64,000 nt of DNA from Mactra quadrangularis. Lineage: Eukaryota > Mollusca > Bivalvia > Venerida > Mactridae. The position numbers and the translations under genes were made by a program. A model generated the notes under the pieces. That model was not told the origin of the DNA, ran no database searches, and saw only the letters and a program-made list of their open reading frames with translations. The stretch is taken from the NCBI GenBank assembly GCA_025267735.1, contig CM046295.1:23546716-23610715 (forward strand), read 5' to 3'. Positions 1 through 34,629 of the stretch are shown here, in pieces. Positions within the stretch are counted from its first letter, which is position 1. Each line of letters starts with the position of its first letter.

Positions 1-21858
<21,858 letters not shown>

Positions 21859-23815
21859 CTGAAAGAAAATAAACTATTAATTGATAGTTTTTGTCATGGG
21901 TTGCTTAGCAACTTATGTCTTGGTAGACGGTATGCTTCAGTTCCTATCAAAATTGGTCGCGGACGTAGAAATTCGGAAAAAATAGTTCGGAGTAGATAAC
22001 ACGTATCTTTAATTTCGTCGATGAGAAAATTGCAATAACACTAGTTCTTCATTAACTGTGATTTCATGAACAAACTCGTGTAGATTTTTATGAAATTATT
22101 GATGTTATACAGTAAAGTTCCGCTATTGAGACCACTTTTGTTTTTTCAAAATCATGCGATTTTTTACAATTATTAAGACCCAAATGCTTAATTTGTGAAC
22201 AAAAGGGTCTCTATAATAAGTAAGTACATTAGTGTGTACATTCAACTGAATACCAATGTGCTAAAAATAGACACGCCTGCAATATTCCACTGTCTAAAAA
22301 TAGATCATGTGCCAAGTAAACGTAGTTGACGTGCGGCAAATCATGATCAGTTGATCCGCACTTTCCAGCGGACGGCGTGAATGTTGCTTTGTAAGCCGAA
22401 AGCGCCTTGATCGCTCGATATTCAGTTTGTCAATTTTAGGAGGTAACAACTGTCCAACCACTCCTAACAGTCACGATTCTTTCGAGAACGTTGGCTTTTC
22501 AGCAGAAAGAAGTTTGATAACAGCTTTCTTTTGATAATTGTGTCAAATGTAGTATGGACATATCACTTTTTTGTGTTTTGAATATAATAGCTTAAAATTG
22601 CAATAATATCTTTTATTTTGACGAAGGATTCGATCAATACACAAAATTTGGTTCGCCATGTTTGTTAACGGACCGAACTGTTAAGGCGAATTGGCCAGGG
22701 TCAAGTTTACAAATAATAGAGACATTGGCAGTTGGAGTGCATTTTTTGATGTTTAAATATTTTTGATTGCTACATTTGAAGTTTCAACAACTAGTATTGC
22801 TTTTTAATTACTAGGTATAATAGGTTTCAGCAGTATTCACCGAGGTATTTAGGAAAATATCTGAAAGATGCGAATGTAGCTATTTGCGGAGCTAGCACAG
22901 AAATCTGCTGTTCATTTTCAAGGTACCTCAGAAATTGGAAAATTAGAGCCACAAAGTCATGGTGGACATCCTATTTCCTTGTTATTTTCTGATTGTGCAG
23001 TGTTAAGGTTTCTTTGTTTTGGTTTTACGTCGCACCAACACAGAAAGGTCATATTGCGCCGCAGTGTTAAGGGTACATGAAACAGTGTAGTATATAGTGC
23101 TATCATTGGAACTAAGATTTCTGTGTGACTTTGAGTATAGGGGGAATTTGCCATTTTGTCGCCTATTTTCGCGACCCTCAAGAATTTAAGGCCTCTCAGG
23201 CAGAAAAGTTTGTTTTGATCATGTGTGTTTTATTGTTTTTATTGTGAAATATATATACATGCTAATTTTCAAAATCATTTGTTTCAGGTGTGTGATTACG
23301 GGCTAGTGTATCAGCTTTTCATTGTGTGGCGGGATATTTTCAGCTGAGAAGCCGAGGAAACTGTGGTGTGCCTCTAAAAGCCCTCATTCCGTTCCAAAAT
23401 CAATAACCACTGCCACCAGAAGTGAATTAACATTACGCCAACGTCACTCAGAGAGCCGAATCCTTTTTAATTTCTTATTTTTCATTTCAATATTTCCAGT
23501 AAGTTTAGTCTTCTTTTAGTACAAAGCTATGATGTTCAAAGTATATTTAGGAAAAATAAGTAGTATGAATAAATTATTTGTGGAAAAAAGATTAATTTTG
23601 ACCTTAGACCGGTTACCTAAAGTACGTAAAATTTGCATGACTTCAAAATGTTGCGCAAAATAAGTATTAGATGGATTCATACATTTATTTTAGTAATTTA
23701 ATATATAAATGCTATATCATTTAATATCATATACTATTTTCCTTTTTGTTTTAAAATGTTCTATTAGTTGGCATAAAAATCTTAACATTTAATTAGATCA
23801 TTTTGTTAATAATAA
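21859..23815. other. Expected 5' region of RPTP-B; no exon could be chosen
   Basis: The acceptor at 21859 requires an upstream coding exon with the start Met. A more GC-rich patch at 22300-22460 and a minus-strand ATG with a fair context near 22658 are possible. A 'ttttacgtcgcaccaacaca' repeat fragment is at 23021-23066. The plus-strand open stretch 23322-23519 has no recognisable domain. Confidence 0.5.
22112..22215. mobile_element. pogo-like short fragment
   Basis: 'acagtaaagttccgctattg' and 'aacaaaagggtctctataat' face each other about 100 bp apart; possibly a deleted element near the expected RPTP-B 5' end. Confidence 0.5.
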
Positions 23816-24068
23816 TAATAATATTTATTTGGCATAGTGTACACATAGCATAATTACATTAACATATATCACAGCATGTTGTAATTTACCATGACAAGCA
23901 CACCAACACTAGGGATAGCGCAAAAAAGGTCAAGCCCTTATTTCCATTGTGGTCCTTATGTGTTGGTGGCGTGACATAGAGAGGCAATGATAAAACAATA
24001 AATGAAATTTGATTTAGACCAATGAGAAAAAAAGATTGTAAGGCTTATTGTAACAGTAATTGAATATA

Positions 24069-25366
24069 CGAGAGGTGTTCAACTTATATTTGAACACTTT
24101 TTTGATGGGATAAAAATCAATTTCTGACAATAAATATCCACATTTTACTTGAATATGTCACAAGTGGATTGTCTATAATCAACTGGCATGTTACAATTAA
24201 AAATTTGAAACAATATAAGGCTGTTATTAAACAATAACGAAAGGACCGTAGTTTTGGCGTTTTTAACATAGCGAAATCTATAGTAAACGGTCACTTTCGA
24301 AGTTGTTATTCATCTTTATTCCATAAGATTTTGCAAAATCTTTTCTTTCACAATTTGTTCATGTATATTTCTACTTCTTCGTGTTCTTTGCAGTTCGAAA
24401 TGTGCGTGAAATTGCATTTTATTTGTCTGACAACAACATTATCTAAATGAACGTTGAGCTGGATCAAGTACATGATAAATAACATTACTTATGAATGTTT
24501 CTGCAACTACTAATTCATTTGATATATGTATATGTTTAGTTTATGAGATAAAGACACACATTCCCAAAATTCTACTTCGAAACCTCTACACAGGCTTTGA
24601 ATGAGGCTTTTATGTTTATGTTATGTGACGTCATATCAAGCAATGAAAGCTAAAGTAAATACTTCTATACATGGTCATATCAAAGTAACTACAACTATTA
24701 AGCAAATCATGTCTATGAAATTGGTGTATGACTACATTATTTAGCAACTTCAATTATAAAAAGTGAAAATATAGTGTTTTATACGTTACTAAATTTGACC
24801 AAAACGTGACGACTTTCTCTTACTTGTCTTTGAATTACCCTATAAAGGATCACTTTTTGACCCCTTAAAACATCATTGATTATTGCATTCCTCTCAATTA
24901 ACACACTTTGGACATTAGTGTTTTAATAAGGATATGTTTACTTAAATAATTTAAAAATCTATTATGTAAAATTAATGAATGTATGATATATGCCCTCAAA
25001 CACTGATTTCGGACTAAAGTCAAAAACGACAAAATGCAATTTTTTTTGTTAAAATACATAATTTTGTTTTATAAAATTACACATGCTATTGGGATACAAA
25101 AAGGTAATTATAACATTTTTAATACATCCAACAAGCCATATCTAAGAGCAAAATATGTGGTAAAACTCTAAAAAATGATGTTTTGGTGTGGTCAACTAAC
25201 ATGCTATAAATATGTTTGATAAAATAAGTTTAAATAATTTTGTTTCATAGAACATGACTATTTACATAACAAAACATATCAAAAGCAATTTTTAGAGGAA
25301 ACAATCCGGTCATAGGCTTCAGAATCAGAGTTCAGATCTGTTCAAATATAAGTTGAACACCTCTCG
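24069..25366. mobile_element. Mariner-like element, 1298 bp, non-coding
   Basis: Perfect 27-bp TIRs (start 'cgagaggtgttcaacttata'; right copy 25340-25366) flanked by TA on both sides. Length and TA target site fit Tc1/mariner elements, but no transposase frame was seen. Confidence 0.85.
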
Positions 25367-25368
25367 TA

Positions 25369-25625
25369 GATGTAAGATGTATAAACTGCACCAGATGGTT
25401 GTTATACTTAATTACAAAATTAATCACAGAAATATTAAAGAAAAGTATCACAGTTTAGTTGATAGTCACAGAAATTATCACATGAAATGTTCAGGTATCA
25501 CAGTTAATTTGATTGTCACACAATTAATCACAGAAAATAATAAAGAATCACAGTTTAGCTGATAATCACAAAATAATCACAGGAAATATTCAAGTATCAC
25601 AGTTTAGTTGAAAGTAATTTGATTT
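25369..25625 (+). repeat. Minisatellite of 'atcacagtttagttga' units
   Basis: Seven to eight short units with 'tcacag' every 15-35 bases, starting at the right edge of the mariner-like element. Confidence 0.85.
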
Positions 25626-26619
25626 AATTCAATTATCACAGAATGTTTAACATTTTAGTGGTAAAATACATCTTATAATGTGGTCAAGTAAATAACAAAC
25701 ATTAATATTACATTATGTGGAGTTTGGTCAGTTAATACTTAAAAAGGTTCAACATAATTAAAAAGCTAATGTGGAACATGCCAAAAAATTAAGAATCAAT
25801 AAAACATATATAGATCTAAGACAAATTATATAAAAAATACTGTTTCACAGTTTGTTTAAATTTGGAGAGGTTTTGTATTTGTATGATGTAGGATGGTCAT
25901 GAGTTCCATAATAAAAGGTTAAAGTAACAGAAAGATTTTAATCCAAAACTTTTGACTTTTGGTAAAGAAAATGCACCTTTATTACTAAGTCTAGTATTAT
26001 AAGTGTGGATTGTGTCTTGAGGTATAAAGTTATTTGACATATAGGCTAGAGATTTACCAAGTTTTATTTTTCAAAATGATCTGATTTACCCTATTTTTTA
26101 CTGGTAGCAAATTTAAAAGTCTGAAATATTTAGCACCTACATGAGCTCTAAAATCCATATTAAATACAAATCTTATCAATTTATTCTGAGTTGTTTGAAA
26201 CATTTTTTTAATGCTATTGTTTAAAGAATTAAATCAATTTTGTTGGAATGTCAAGCATTTCTAGCTTTTCTGTATGCTTTTCTTTAGTTCGAGCTTACCC
26301 TGGGTCATGAAGCAAAAACTTCACTGAAAATTGCATCATAATTAAAAAGTTCATGGAACTTAGGTGGCCTGTAACAGCTTGTAATCAATCCAAGAGCTAT
26401 ATATGAGCATGCATACTCTGTTTTAATCGAATTAATAAAATACGTTTCTTGTGATAAAAAATACTTGTTACAAAGTGACTTGTTATTTTCTAATCTATAA
26501 GACAATTTCATAAACCCATGTTCAGGCAGCGCTATCAGCGCTTTGATTTAAAAACAAATTACAATATTTAAAATTAAATAGGCTGGATTGATAGATATTT
26601 GAGTTTGAAAGTGTTTACG

Positions 26620-27145
26620 TCATGAAGTAATGTCGACGACGCCATGAAGTAATCTATATGACGTCATAAAGTATTGTTGATGACGTCATAGTAGTCAGGT
26701 CAATGACTTCATGCAGTTAGGTCGATTGAGTTATGAAACAAGGTCGGTGACGTAATCTAATTTCGTGATGACGTCTTGAATAAGGTCGTTTATCTCAGGC
26801 ATTAAGGATGATAACGCCATGAAGAAAGTTCGATGGCGTCATAGAGTATGGTCGATGACGTCATTAAGTAAGGTCGAAACAATTATTAAAGCTCTATGAC
26901 GTTATGTAGTAAGGTCGATGACGTTATAAAACAAGGTCGGTGATGACGTCTTGAAGTAAGGTCGTTGATCCCAGGCATTCAGAATGATAACGTCATGAAG
27001 AAAGATCAATAGCGTCATGAAGTGAGGTCTGTGATACCATGAATTTAGGTATTTGAAGTCATGAAGTAAGGTCTTTGACCTAATTTTCAGTTGATAACAT
27101 CATGAACTTGATGAAGTAAGGTCGATGACATCATGAAGTAATCTA
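26620..27145 (+). repeat. Minisatellite built on TGACGTCA (CRE-like) words
   Basis: Roughly 22-bp degenerate unit 'gtcgatgacgtcatgaagta'. Perfect TGACGTCA occurs at 26659-26666, 26681-26688 and 26856-26863, with many one-mismatch forms between. Confidence 0.9.
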
Positions 27146-27165
27146 CAACACTAAAATTTAAGCGG

Positions 27166-27400
27166 GTCGATAGCGCAGTTGGTAGTGCGCCGGGATATGA
27201 AATACCGTATCGAAGGGGGTATGGGTTCGATTCCCGATCGGGAAGGTTATATTCTACCATGAAAATTGGACAATGATGTCAATTTTTCTCCATTATTTAG
27301 ATAATATGGAGAATTTTCCAGCCTGATGGAAGGGTAGGTGATTACTGGTTATAGACAAGGGTTCTGGAGAGCTAGGTTTTTTCAATCTAATCTTTTTGTT
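27166..27400 (+). mobile_element. SINE family 3
   Basis: Head 'gtcgatagcgcagttggtag' with 'gggttcgattcccgatc', then 'ttatattctaccatgaaaat' and 'tactggttatagacaagggt'. Confidence 0.8.
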
Positions 27401-27757
27401 AGGTGAGAATTTGCCAATGTGCAATTTAACTACTTACACGTTGTAAGAAGTTTAATAAACTGTGCATTGCTAATTTCTCAATTATGATAAAAAAATGAAA
27501 TTAACTTATATACATGTTACTGTCCTGTATAATTTTTGACACGCTTATCTAATTTATATTGATGAAAAAAATGCTTTAATCAACTTACTTATTTTGAGAC
27601 AGATATTAAAATCTTTAACCTTACTTTGTGAATCTAATTGAAACAGAACGAAACATTACTGATTAATTAATGATTTGTACATACTTCGTCATTAATTTAC
27701 AACTACAATATAAACAATACAAATACCATTGGTCAACAATAAATGTGGTCAATTAGC

Positions 27758-27786
27758 CACCCGGCGGCTAGCTCAGTTGGTAACCT
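27758..27786 (+). mobile_element. SINE family 1 head fragment
   Basis: Only 'cggctagctcagttggtaac' remains of the tRNA-like head; it stops at the boundary of the inverted TM-exon duplicate. Confidence 0.6.
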
Positions 27787-28268
27787 TGATATTTTGCCTT
27801 AACATATTATTGTTATTGGCTTCTGCAAGTGATTTTAATAACCATAGTCAATCTTTTTATGTAAACAAAGAAGAAAAGACCTTAATCTAAACAATCTTTG
27901 GATCAAAAAGAATACAATCCTGAAATTTCATGACCATAAACTACATTTAGGCAATATTGAGCTTATTTTTCAGGCATTTTGTAAATTGTCTAGAATATCA
28001 GTCAATTTACTAAAAGTCTAAAATGGCTATGTAATTTACAAGTTGACTAAAAATTTAAGGCATTTTACAAGTTGCCTAAAAATTTCAAACAATTTACAAG
28101 TTGCCTAAATTTACAAACTGCCTGTAACATATAAACACTTTACCTGAATTAACCTATATTCGTATTTTTATTCATAAGTCATTCCACGACACCATATACA
28201 CATACATGTATACAATTATACGCTAAATATTTCTTTATTAATTCTGAATTAAAACTTAAAATATTTAG

Positions 28269-28377
28269 TATCAACACAAAAAAGAGGAATAAATACATTC
28301 ATGCTTGCCGATTTATTGGGTGGAATCACTGTTGTGTGTTCAGTTGTAATTTTTGTAGCCTTGGTTGTATGGAGAAG
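28269..28377 (+). pseudogene. Inverted orphan copy of the RPTP TM exon
   Basis: Exactly 109 bp, like 15603-15711, but on the plus strand. The acceptor has changed to atatttag and the donor is GTAAGG. It reads STQKRGINTFMLADLLGG then ITVVCSVVIFVALVVWRR, with no stop and a hydrophobic core. Flanking intron sequence matches too (27960-28260 against the reverse complement of 15712-16210). No ectodomain or juxtamembrane exon is near, so it is probably a relic of an inverted partial duplication. Confidence 0.85.
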
Positions 28378-29520
28378 GTAAGGGAATCATTGATATATGT
28401 TAATTGCAATTATTGTAGCCTTTGTTATATGGAGAAGGTAAGGGAATCATTGATATATGTTAATTGCAATTATTGTAGCCTTTGTTATATGGAGAAGGTA
28501 AGGGAATCATTGATATATGTTAATTGTAATTATTGTAGCCTTTGTTATATGGAGAAGGTAAGGGAATCATTGATATATGTTAATTGTAATTATTGTAGCC
28601 TTTGTTATATGGAGAAGGTAAGGGAATCATTGATATATGTTAATTGCAATTATTGTAGCCTTTGTTATATGGAGAAGGTAAGGGAATCATTGATATATGT
28701 TAATTGCAATTATTGTAGCCTTTGTTATATGGAGAAGGTAAGGGAATCATTGATATATGTTAATTGTAATTATTGTAGCCTTTGTTATATGGAGAAGTAA
28801 GTGAATCATTGATATTTGTTTAGTGGTTATTATTGTAGCCTTGGTTATATGGAGATAGAAAGAGAATCATTGATAAATTTTGTTGTTGAAAATCTGTTAA
28901 CCTTGGTTATATAGAGAAGGTGAGTGAATCATTGATATTTTTAAGTTGTAGTTATTGTAGCCTTTGTTATATAGAAAAGGTTAGTAGAGCATTTATATTT
29001 ATTTAGATGTAATTATTGTAGCCTTTGTTATTTGGGGAAGGTTAGTGAATCATTGTTGTTTTTTAAGTTGTTAATATTGTAGCCTTTGTTATATGGTAGA
29101 GGTTAATGAATCATTAATATTTGTTAACATGTAAATATTGTAGCCTTGGGTATGTAGAGTAGGTAAGTGAGTCATTGATATTTTTAAGTTGTATATATTG
29201 TAGCCTTTGTTATATGGAGAAGATAAGTGAATCATTGATATTTTTAAGTTGTAAATATTGTAGCCTTTGTTATATGGAGAAGGTAAGTGTATCATTGTTA
29301 TTCGTTTAACTGTAATTATTGTTGCCTTGGTTTTATGGAGAAGGTAAGTGAATCATTGTTATTTGTATAGTTGTAAATATTGTTGTCTTGGTTATATAGA
29401 GAAGGTAAGTGAATCATTGATATTTGTTAAGTTGTTTTATTGTATTTTTTATTTATGTTGAAGGCGAAAGAATCATTGATATTTTTAAGTTGTAAATATT
29501 GTAGCCTTTGATATATGGAG
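28378..29520 (+). repeat. 60-bp minisatellite seeded from the inverted TM exon tail and donor
   Basis: About 19-20 units of 'attgtagcctttgttatatg' plus 'gagaaggtaagggaatcattg' split around the GTAAG donor. The first seven or so are nearly identical and later ones diverged. Because 60 is divisible by 3 a frame stays open to 28800; it is not a gene. Confidence 0.96.
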
Positions 29521-29610
29521 AAGGAGGAGTGAGTAGGTTGACTGACCGCCGTTATATGATCTATACAATGTGTTGCTACGGCGTTACACCCAACAAACAA
29601 ACAAACATAA
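29521..29610 (+). mobile_element. SINE family 1 tail fragment
   Basis: 'gtaggttgactgaccgccgt' to 'tgttgctacggcgtta' and an aaac-repeat tail. It marks the far end of the TM-tail minisatellite. Confidence 0.85.
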
Positions 29611-31063
29611 AGGACCAAAATCAGAAGATTATTCAAGAAACAGGAAAATAGGCAGGAAATACATACTCAATAATTATATCACGAGAAATATATTTGGGCC
29701 ATACAAACATTAGCAACAGTGTTAATTTTATTGTAAGAGGTGCGTAAGAAAGGGATGGAGTTTAAGTCAAATGGAGAAGGAATTTTGTGCCAAGAGCATA
29801 GCTTTCACAATGTGTGCACTGTACGTGATTAATAACATTATCCAATCAAATCTAGTCATTCATGCGTAATCAGTTATTCGACCAATGAAAACTTAGTATT
29901 TTAACTGTTTTGATCAATCTGTATAGCCTCGTTTTTAGAATTGTTTTCAGTCTACAGTTTCTTTAATTACACGTTGCATAACCAGTCCATAGCTGGATCC
30001 AGGATTTCTAGTTAGAGGGGACAGAAAATTCTAGTTAGAGGGGGCAGAAATTATCGAGCTGATTTGGGAACCAGTGGACCGTAAGGGCCTCTGATAAGTC
30101 CCTGTCAAGGGCCTGACCAGGGATTAAGGCGGAAGGCGGCCCTAAATGCTCCTTAGTGTTTGGTCATTTCTAAGGGTTTCAGGCACATTTCAATAACCTC
30201 ATCTATCTTTTCCCCAGAGTAGGCAATAAAAACATCTACAAGATACATATCATATTATTTTCTAAAAGCCGTTGTATCTTGTTAAAATCATACAAAAAAT
30301 GGGAAGACATATTTTTTAGATTATTGCACGTTATGTCAATGTATTCCCAATTTTGAAATTTATTGAACGCGCAGCGTGCAAAAAGTTTTGACATTTACAT
30401 ATATTATATTGCCCCTCCCCCCAAAAATATATATTTTGTGATAGAAAATATAACCTTTGCTGGGCAATTTAAGGGGGATCATACGCCTGGTGACCCCCCC
30501 CCCCTGGAACCGTCTATGCAGTCTGCCTATCAGAGAGCAATGACCCTCCATTGAGGAATAAGTGATCCAGTGCGACAACGCTCTACAGGATATCTGTTTA
30601 CGGAGATTGTGTTAAACACAAAACTCTGCTCTTAAAACAGATTCAGAAGTGTCTGTGTAGAAAAGGCATGTTTAAATACCCTGATGAAGGCTATCAGCGG
30701 AAAGCTTGGGCAATAAATTATTAATAATTCATTTGTAGTTAGTCTACTATTTTCTATATAAACGTGTACAAAAGAGGCAGATAAACTCAGTAGCGTGTTC
30801 AGTTACCCTGAACGCTCCAAAAACGTTCCGTAACGGAAGTGTCGGAACAACTCAACCCAAAGAAATCCTAACCCGAGAAAAATCGATCGCCTACTAACGG
30901 ATTGAGTTGTCCCACTTTTAGGGTGAGTTTTGAACGGGTTTTCCCGCACCCGTAACATTAGCTAACAATAGTTACTGAATACGGGCCTGGCTTTATAGTC
31001 GTGGGATTATCGGAATGTAAACAAATACTTGTTTTAGTCAAAGCCTAGCCTAGGAAAGAATTA
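29611..31063. other. No gene recognised
   Basis: AT-rich, with two C-rich spots (30410-30425, 30490-30510) and 'ggatccaggatttctagtta' repeat-like words at 29993. Short frames at 30360-30580 occur on both strands and look random. Confidence 0.6.
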
Positions 31064-31432
31064 AATTAGTGACTTTAGTCAGTTATCTTTCCTTGATAAA
31101 ATCAGAAGCAATCCATTTAACAAGTATGTCCTTAGTGTTGGAAACCTCGGATTTTATCATTGAGGTCCTATATAAGGATAACGAATTATTTCATCTAACA
31201 TCTTTCATGTGAATTAAGATATTAACATAAGTGATGAAATGTAGATAGTTCTTATCCATTACAATAACTAGTTTGATTTCAAAACAATATAAAAGATTAA
31301 CAAAAAAGTTATTTAAGATTAATTTTGGCAAATTGTCATTGAAAGTATGGATATAACCCAAGTAATCCAACTAATTGGACCTACCTATTTGAAGAGTATA
31401 CAAGGGGAAATAACTGACTCAGGTCCCTAATT
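31064..31432. mobile_element. MITE family with TIR, copy 3
   Basis: Ends 'gactttagtcagttatcttt' and 'aaataactgactcaggtccc'; intergenic. Confidence 0.9.
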
Positions 31433-31552
31433 GTGCAAAAAATAACTTTATCATGTATTTAAGCAAAATGCTTACATTAGCCTGTTAGTTTAAACATTAA
31501 ACATTCTCGGCACAAATTCTGTTTAAACATTACCTAATTCACTGGTCGATTG

Positions 31553-31858
31553 CCGCCCGACTAGCTCAGACGGTAGCGCACAAGTCTACTGATCGAGCGG
31601 TCGTGGGTTCGATTTCCGGGCGGGGCATACTTTCGTGGAGCTTGGTCATGAAATAATTTCTACGGCCATTCTTCCTCCTACCACTGATTCTAAATCATGT
31701 AGGGAAGTAGTCAGTCACTAGTAAGGAAACGCTCAGTAGTTGATTAAGAGCTTAATCCAGAGATTTAGCCTTTCCAGGAACAGTGAGTAGGTGGGCTGAC
31801 CGCCGTGATATAAGCTACAATGTGTTGCTACGGCGTTAAACCCAACAAACAAACAAAC
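31553..31858 (+). mobile_element. SINE family 1, full-length
   Basis: tRNA-like head 'gactagctcagacggtagcg' with B-box-like 'ggttcgatttc', body, tail 'gctacggcgttaaacccaac' and (aaac)n. The best reference copy here. Confidence 0.92.
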
Positions 31859-32375
31859 CAATCACTGGTCGATTAGTTTTTTTGTGGTGAGGATTTGGAG
31901 CCAACAATATTTCTCACGAAATCATTCGGGATTTTACGATATTTGTATACGCTATTTGGTGTCATTTGATTATTTGCCTTGAAGAGACAAAGATAAAATA
32001 TTTGTTAACTTCATTAGTTGTTGTTGTAGATCACGTGACAATGGACCTTAAAACTTGTAAAATATCGTGCTTGAGAAGAAATGGTTTATTGGGCAATTCA
32101 TTTAGTATTAAATATAGATTTATACACTTTTAAATATTTAACAACTTTATTAAACAATTCTCAAGTTTTAAACAGAAAATTAAAGATATTTAAAATAAAA
32201 ACGTGTAATAAAATTTCTTTGTTTCAAGTATGTGCACATAGTATACATCCTATAGATGTTGGAGAAAGTGGGAATGATATCTTGATAATGTATACATCTA
32301 CAATGTATGGTATATTTAGGAAATTATATACCAGGTGTGGTTAATTTCCCATTATACTACGGTTGGGGAATTTCA

Positions 32376-32690
32376 TGCGTAGGAGAGCCGAATCCATGGC
32401 CCAGTGCGGCATTTAAAATCCGGATGTCTCGGGTTCAATTTCCAGCCGAGCCACCTTATTGTCAAATCAATGGTCCAGCAGATCGCAGAGTTTAAAATCC
32501 GGAGGTTCCGAGTTCGATTCGCAGCCGCGCCAGGTTATATCCTACCATAAAAACTAGTGTCGGTATTTAATATTAGGTCACCTCCTTAGAGGGAGAAGTT
32601 GTCGGCCTCTTGTGGAAAGAAAAATTGATATGGTATAGAAAATGTCCAGGAAGCCAGTTTAGATTAGCCCCCCCCCCTTCCCTCTAGAGC
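32376..32690 (+). mobile_element. SINE family 3 relative with two tRNA-like heads
   Basis: Two head-like segments in tandem, each with 'aaaatccgga' and a B-box-like 'gggttcaatttcc' / 'gagttcgattcgc', then 'aggttatatcctaccataaa'. Confidence 0.7.
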
Positions 32691-33164
32691 GGGGTCGGAT
32701 ATAATGAGATACCTACTACATTTCTGACTTAAGTTTAATAATACAATCGTTTTATAAAACCAGAGTATTTTTTACTTGGTTATCGTTCAATCCCTTTCAT
32801 GTTTAGTAGTTAAAATACGTAAAATATATTTGTGACCTAATATTACCACGCATTTTTATCCAAAAATTCGTCACTTCAAAAAAAACACGTGATTACCCGC
32901 CCTGGACATCATTATTATCAATGTTTATATGTTAAATGTTTGCTGAATGAAGGCTCAATCGTGGGTTTTATGGAACAGGTCGGAACAAATGAACAATTTC
33001 TTAAATATATTCTTCACGGCTACTGTTTTGGAAATCATTTTGTAAATGTATATATATATGCATGGTAATTACCGACTTAAAGAAATGCGAAAATCATATT
33101 CAACAGAAGATATATTTAAATTTCCTATATCAAGTATAACACTGTTTATGGAAAGAAAAGAACA

Positions 33165-33790
33165 AATCAAAGTATTGAAATACAGACAGACTTTCGTACA
33201 CACAGTAACCTAACAAATCCATACTATTGAGTACTCCTTACAAATAAGTTCGGATTGAGTAGCGCAAAAAAAACGGACGAAGTGTTTATTCTAACCTGTA
33301 TTACTGGCAAATATTATAATATCTTACTTTCCTCTTCTTGCCGTACAAAATCTTAAAGTACAGTTTTCCCCTGTACACTTTGCGTACAAATTCTGTAGAT
33401 TCATTAATGTAGTTAAATATAATAAATATGGTATAATACTACAAAACAACTTATACTTCAAGTGATACAATGAATGACCACAGTATCATTACATTAAACA
33501 GCTACAGACACTACTGTATCAATATATAAATCATTTTATTGCCCTTCATGAACTTTTCAACCTTTGATTTGCTGTGGTTATTATCAAAATATATCACTAG
33601 ATTGATCACATGTATATCGCTAAGTGTATTAACGAGATTTGACTACTACCTTTCCACACGCTTATCAATATAAGTAAACACTTGTCACTGTCGGAACTTC
33701 TTTTATCGCGTAGAAATCGAGTGCGTAGTAAATCAGAGAATCACTCCGCAGGTTAAAATAGTCAGGCATTGTTGTCGATAGTTTCCGATT
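33165..33790 (+). repeat. Diverged direct duplicate of 54050-54420
   Basis: Shared blocks in the same order include 'cctaacaaatccatact', 'gtgtattaacgagatttgac', 'cgcttatcaatataagtaaa' and 'ctccgcaggttaaa', with internal length differences. The 54-kb copy is in the last RPTP-A intron. Confidence 0.8.
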
Positions 33791-34629
33791 TGTGGCGAAA
33801 TTGCCCAAAGTCTAATATTGTATTTAGTACAATGGAGTCTAATTTGAAACGTCTTTTTAACTATAAACTTTTCACTTAAATGCTGTCATGTTATTTACTG
33901 CATTTTAAAGTGACAGTAGACAGAAACCGAAAGTAGAATTTGGTTGTCAATACCTAAAACAATATACTTTTCATAATATATTTACAAAGAAGTCTTGTAA
34001 AACGAAACGACGGTCACCAAATTACATACTAAATTATCATATCTTAATATTGTATATTTGCAAAATATTGAATATAATGTGCTCTGATGAAAAATTCTCC
34101 TTTTTAAGAAATTGGCATTTGTCAAACTTTAATTACCACTTTGATGCAATGGGAAAATCATATAAAACGAAGACAACATTATCATCCAAGAGTTTCTATT
34201 CAACAGTGTCTTTATTACCAGGACATTAATTATCTTAGGGGCGAATCAAGGATTTTTTTAGGGGTGGGTGCGAACTTTTTCTAGCGGGGGTCCAAACTTT
34301 AGAACCACAACCTCATTATACACATTTTGCAGAATAACGCAACATATTAATTATAACCAACATAACCATTATATATTTGTAAAGCACCAAGAAAAATTGC
34401 TTCATGCTACTTAAAAAATGACTTACAGTCAAGAAATACACGAATGGACAGGTACATTTTGGAAATTCTAGGGGTGTCCGGACCCACCTGAACCCCCCGC
34501 TACTTCCGCCTATGTCTCTCCTGCTTAGACATCAAGGAATCCTACATTACATTGATACATTAAAGAAGCCAACACTTGTCCCATTACCTAACTAAACAGA
34601 AGTAATGATACATTATTCTTGTTTAAATA

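Noticed and set aside
22957..23181. 74-codon minus-strand frame
   Set aside because: It overlaps a 'ttttacgtcgcacc' repeat fragment and has no domain.
28336..28800. 154-codon open frame with a repeated 20-residue peptide
   Set aside because: It is translation of the 60-bp minisatellite in a frame different from the TM exon; open only because the unit is a multiple of 3 without stops.
31553..31625. tRNA-like segment with A- and B-box-like words (also 27170, 34630, 48240)
   Set aside because: Each is the head of a SINE with the family's body and tail; no clean tRNA cloverleaf was made out.
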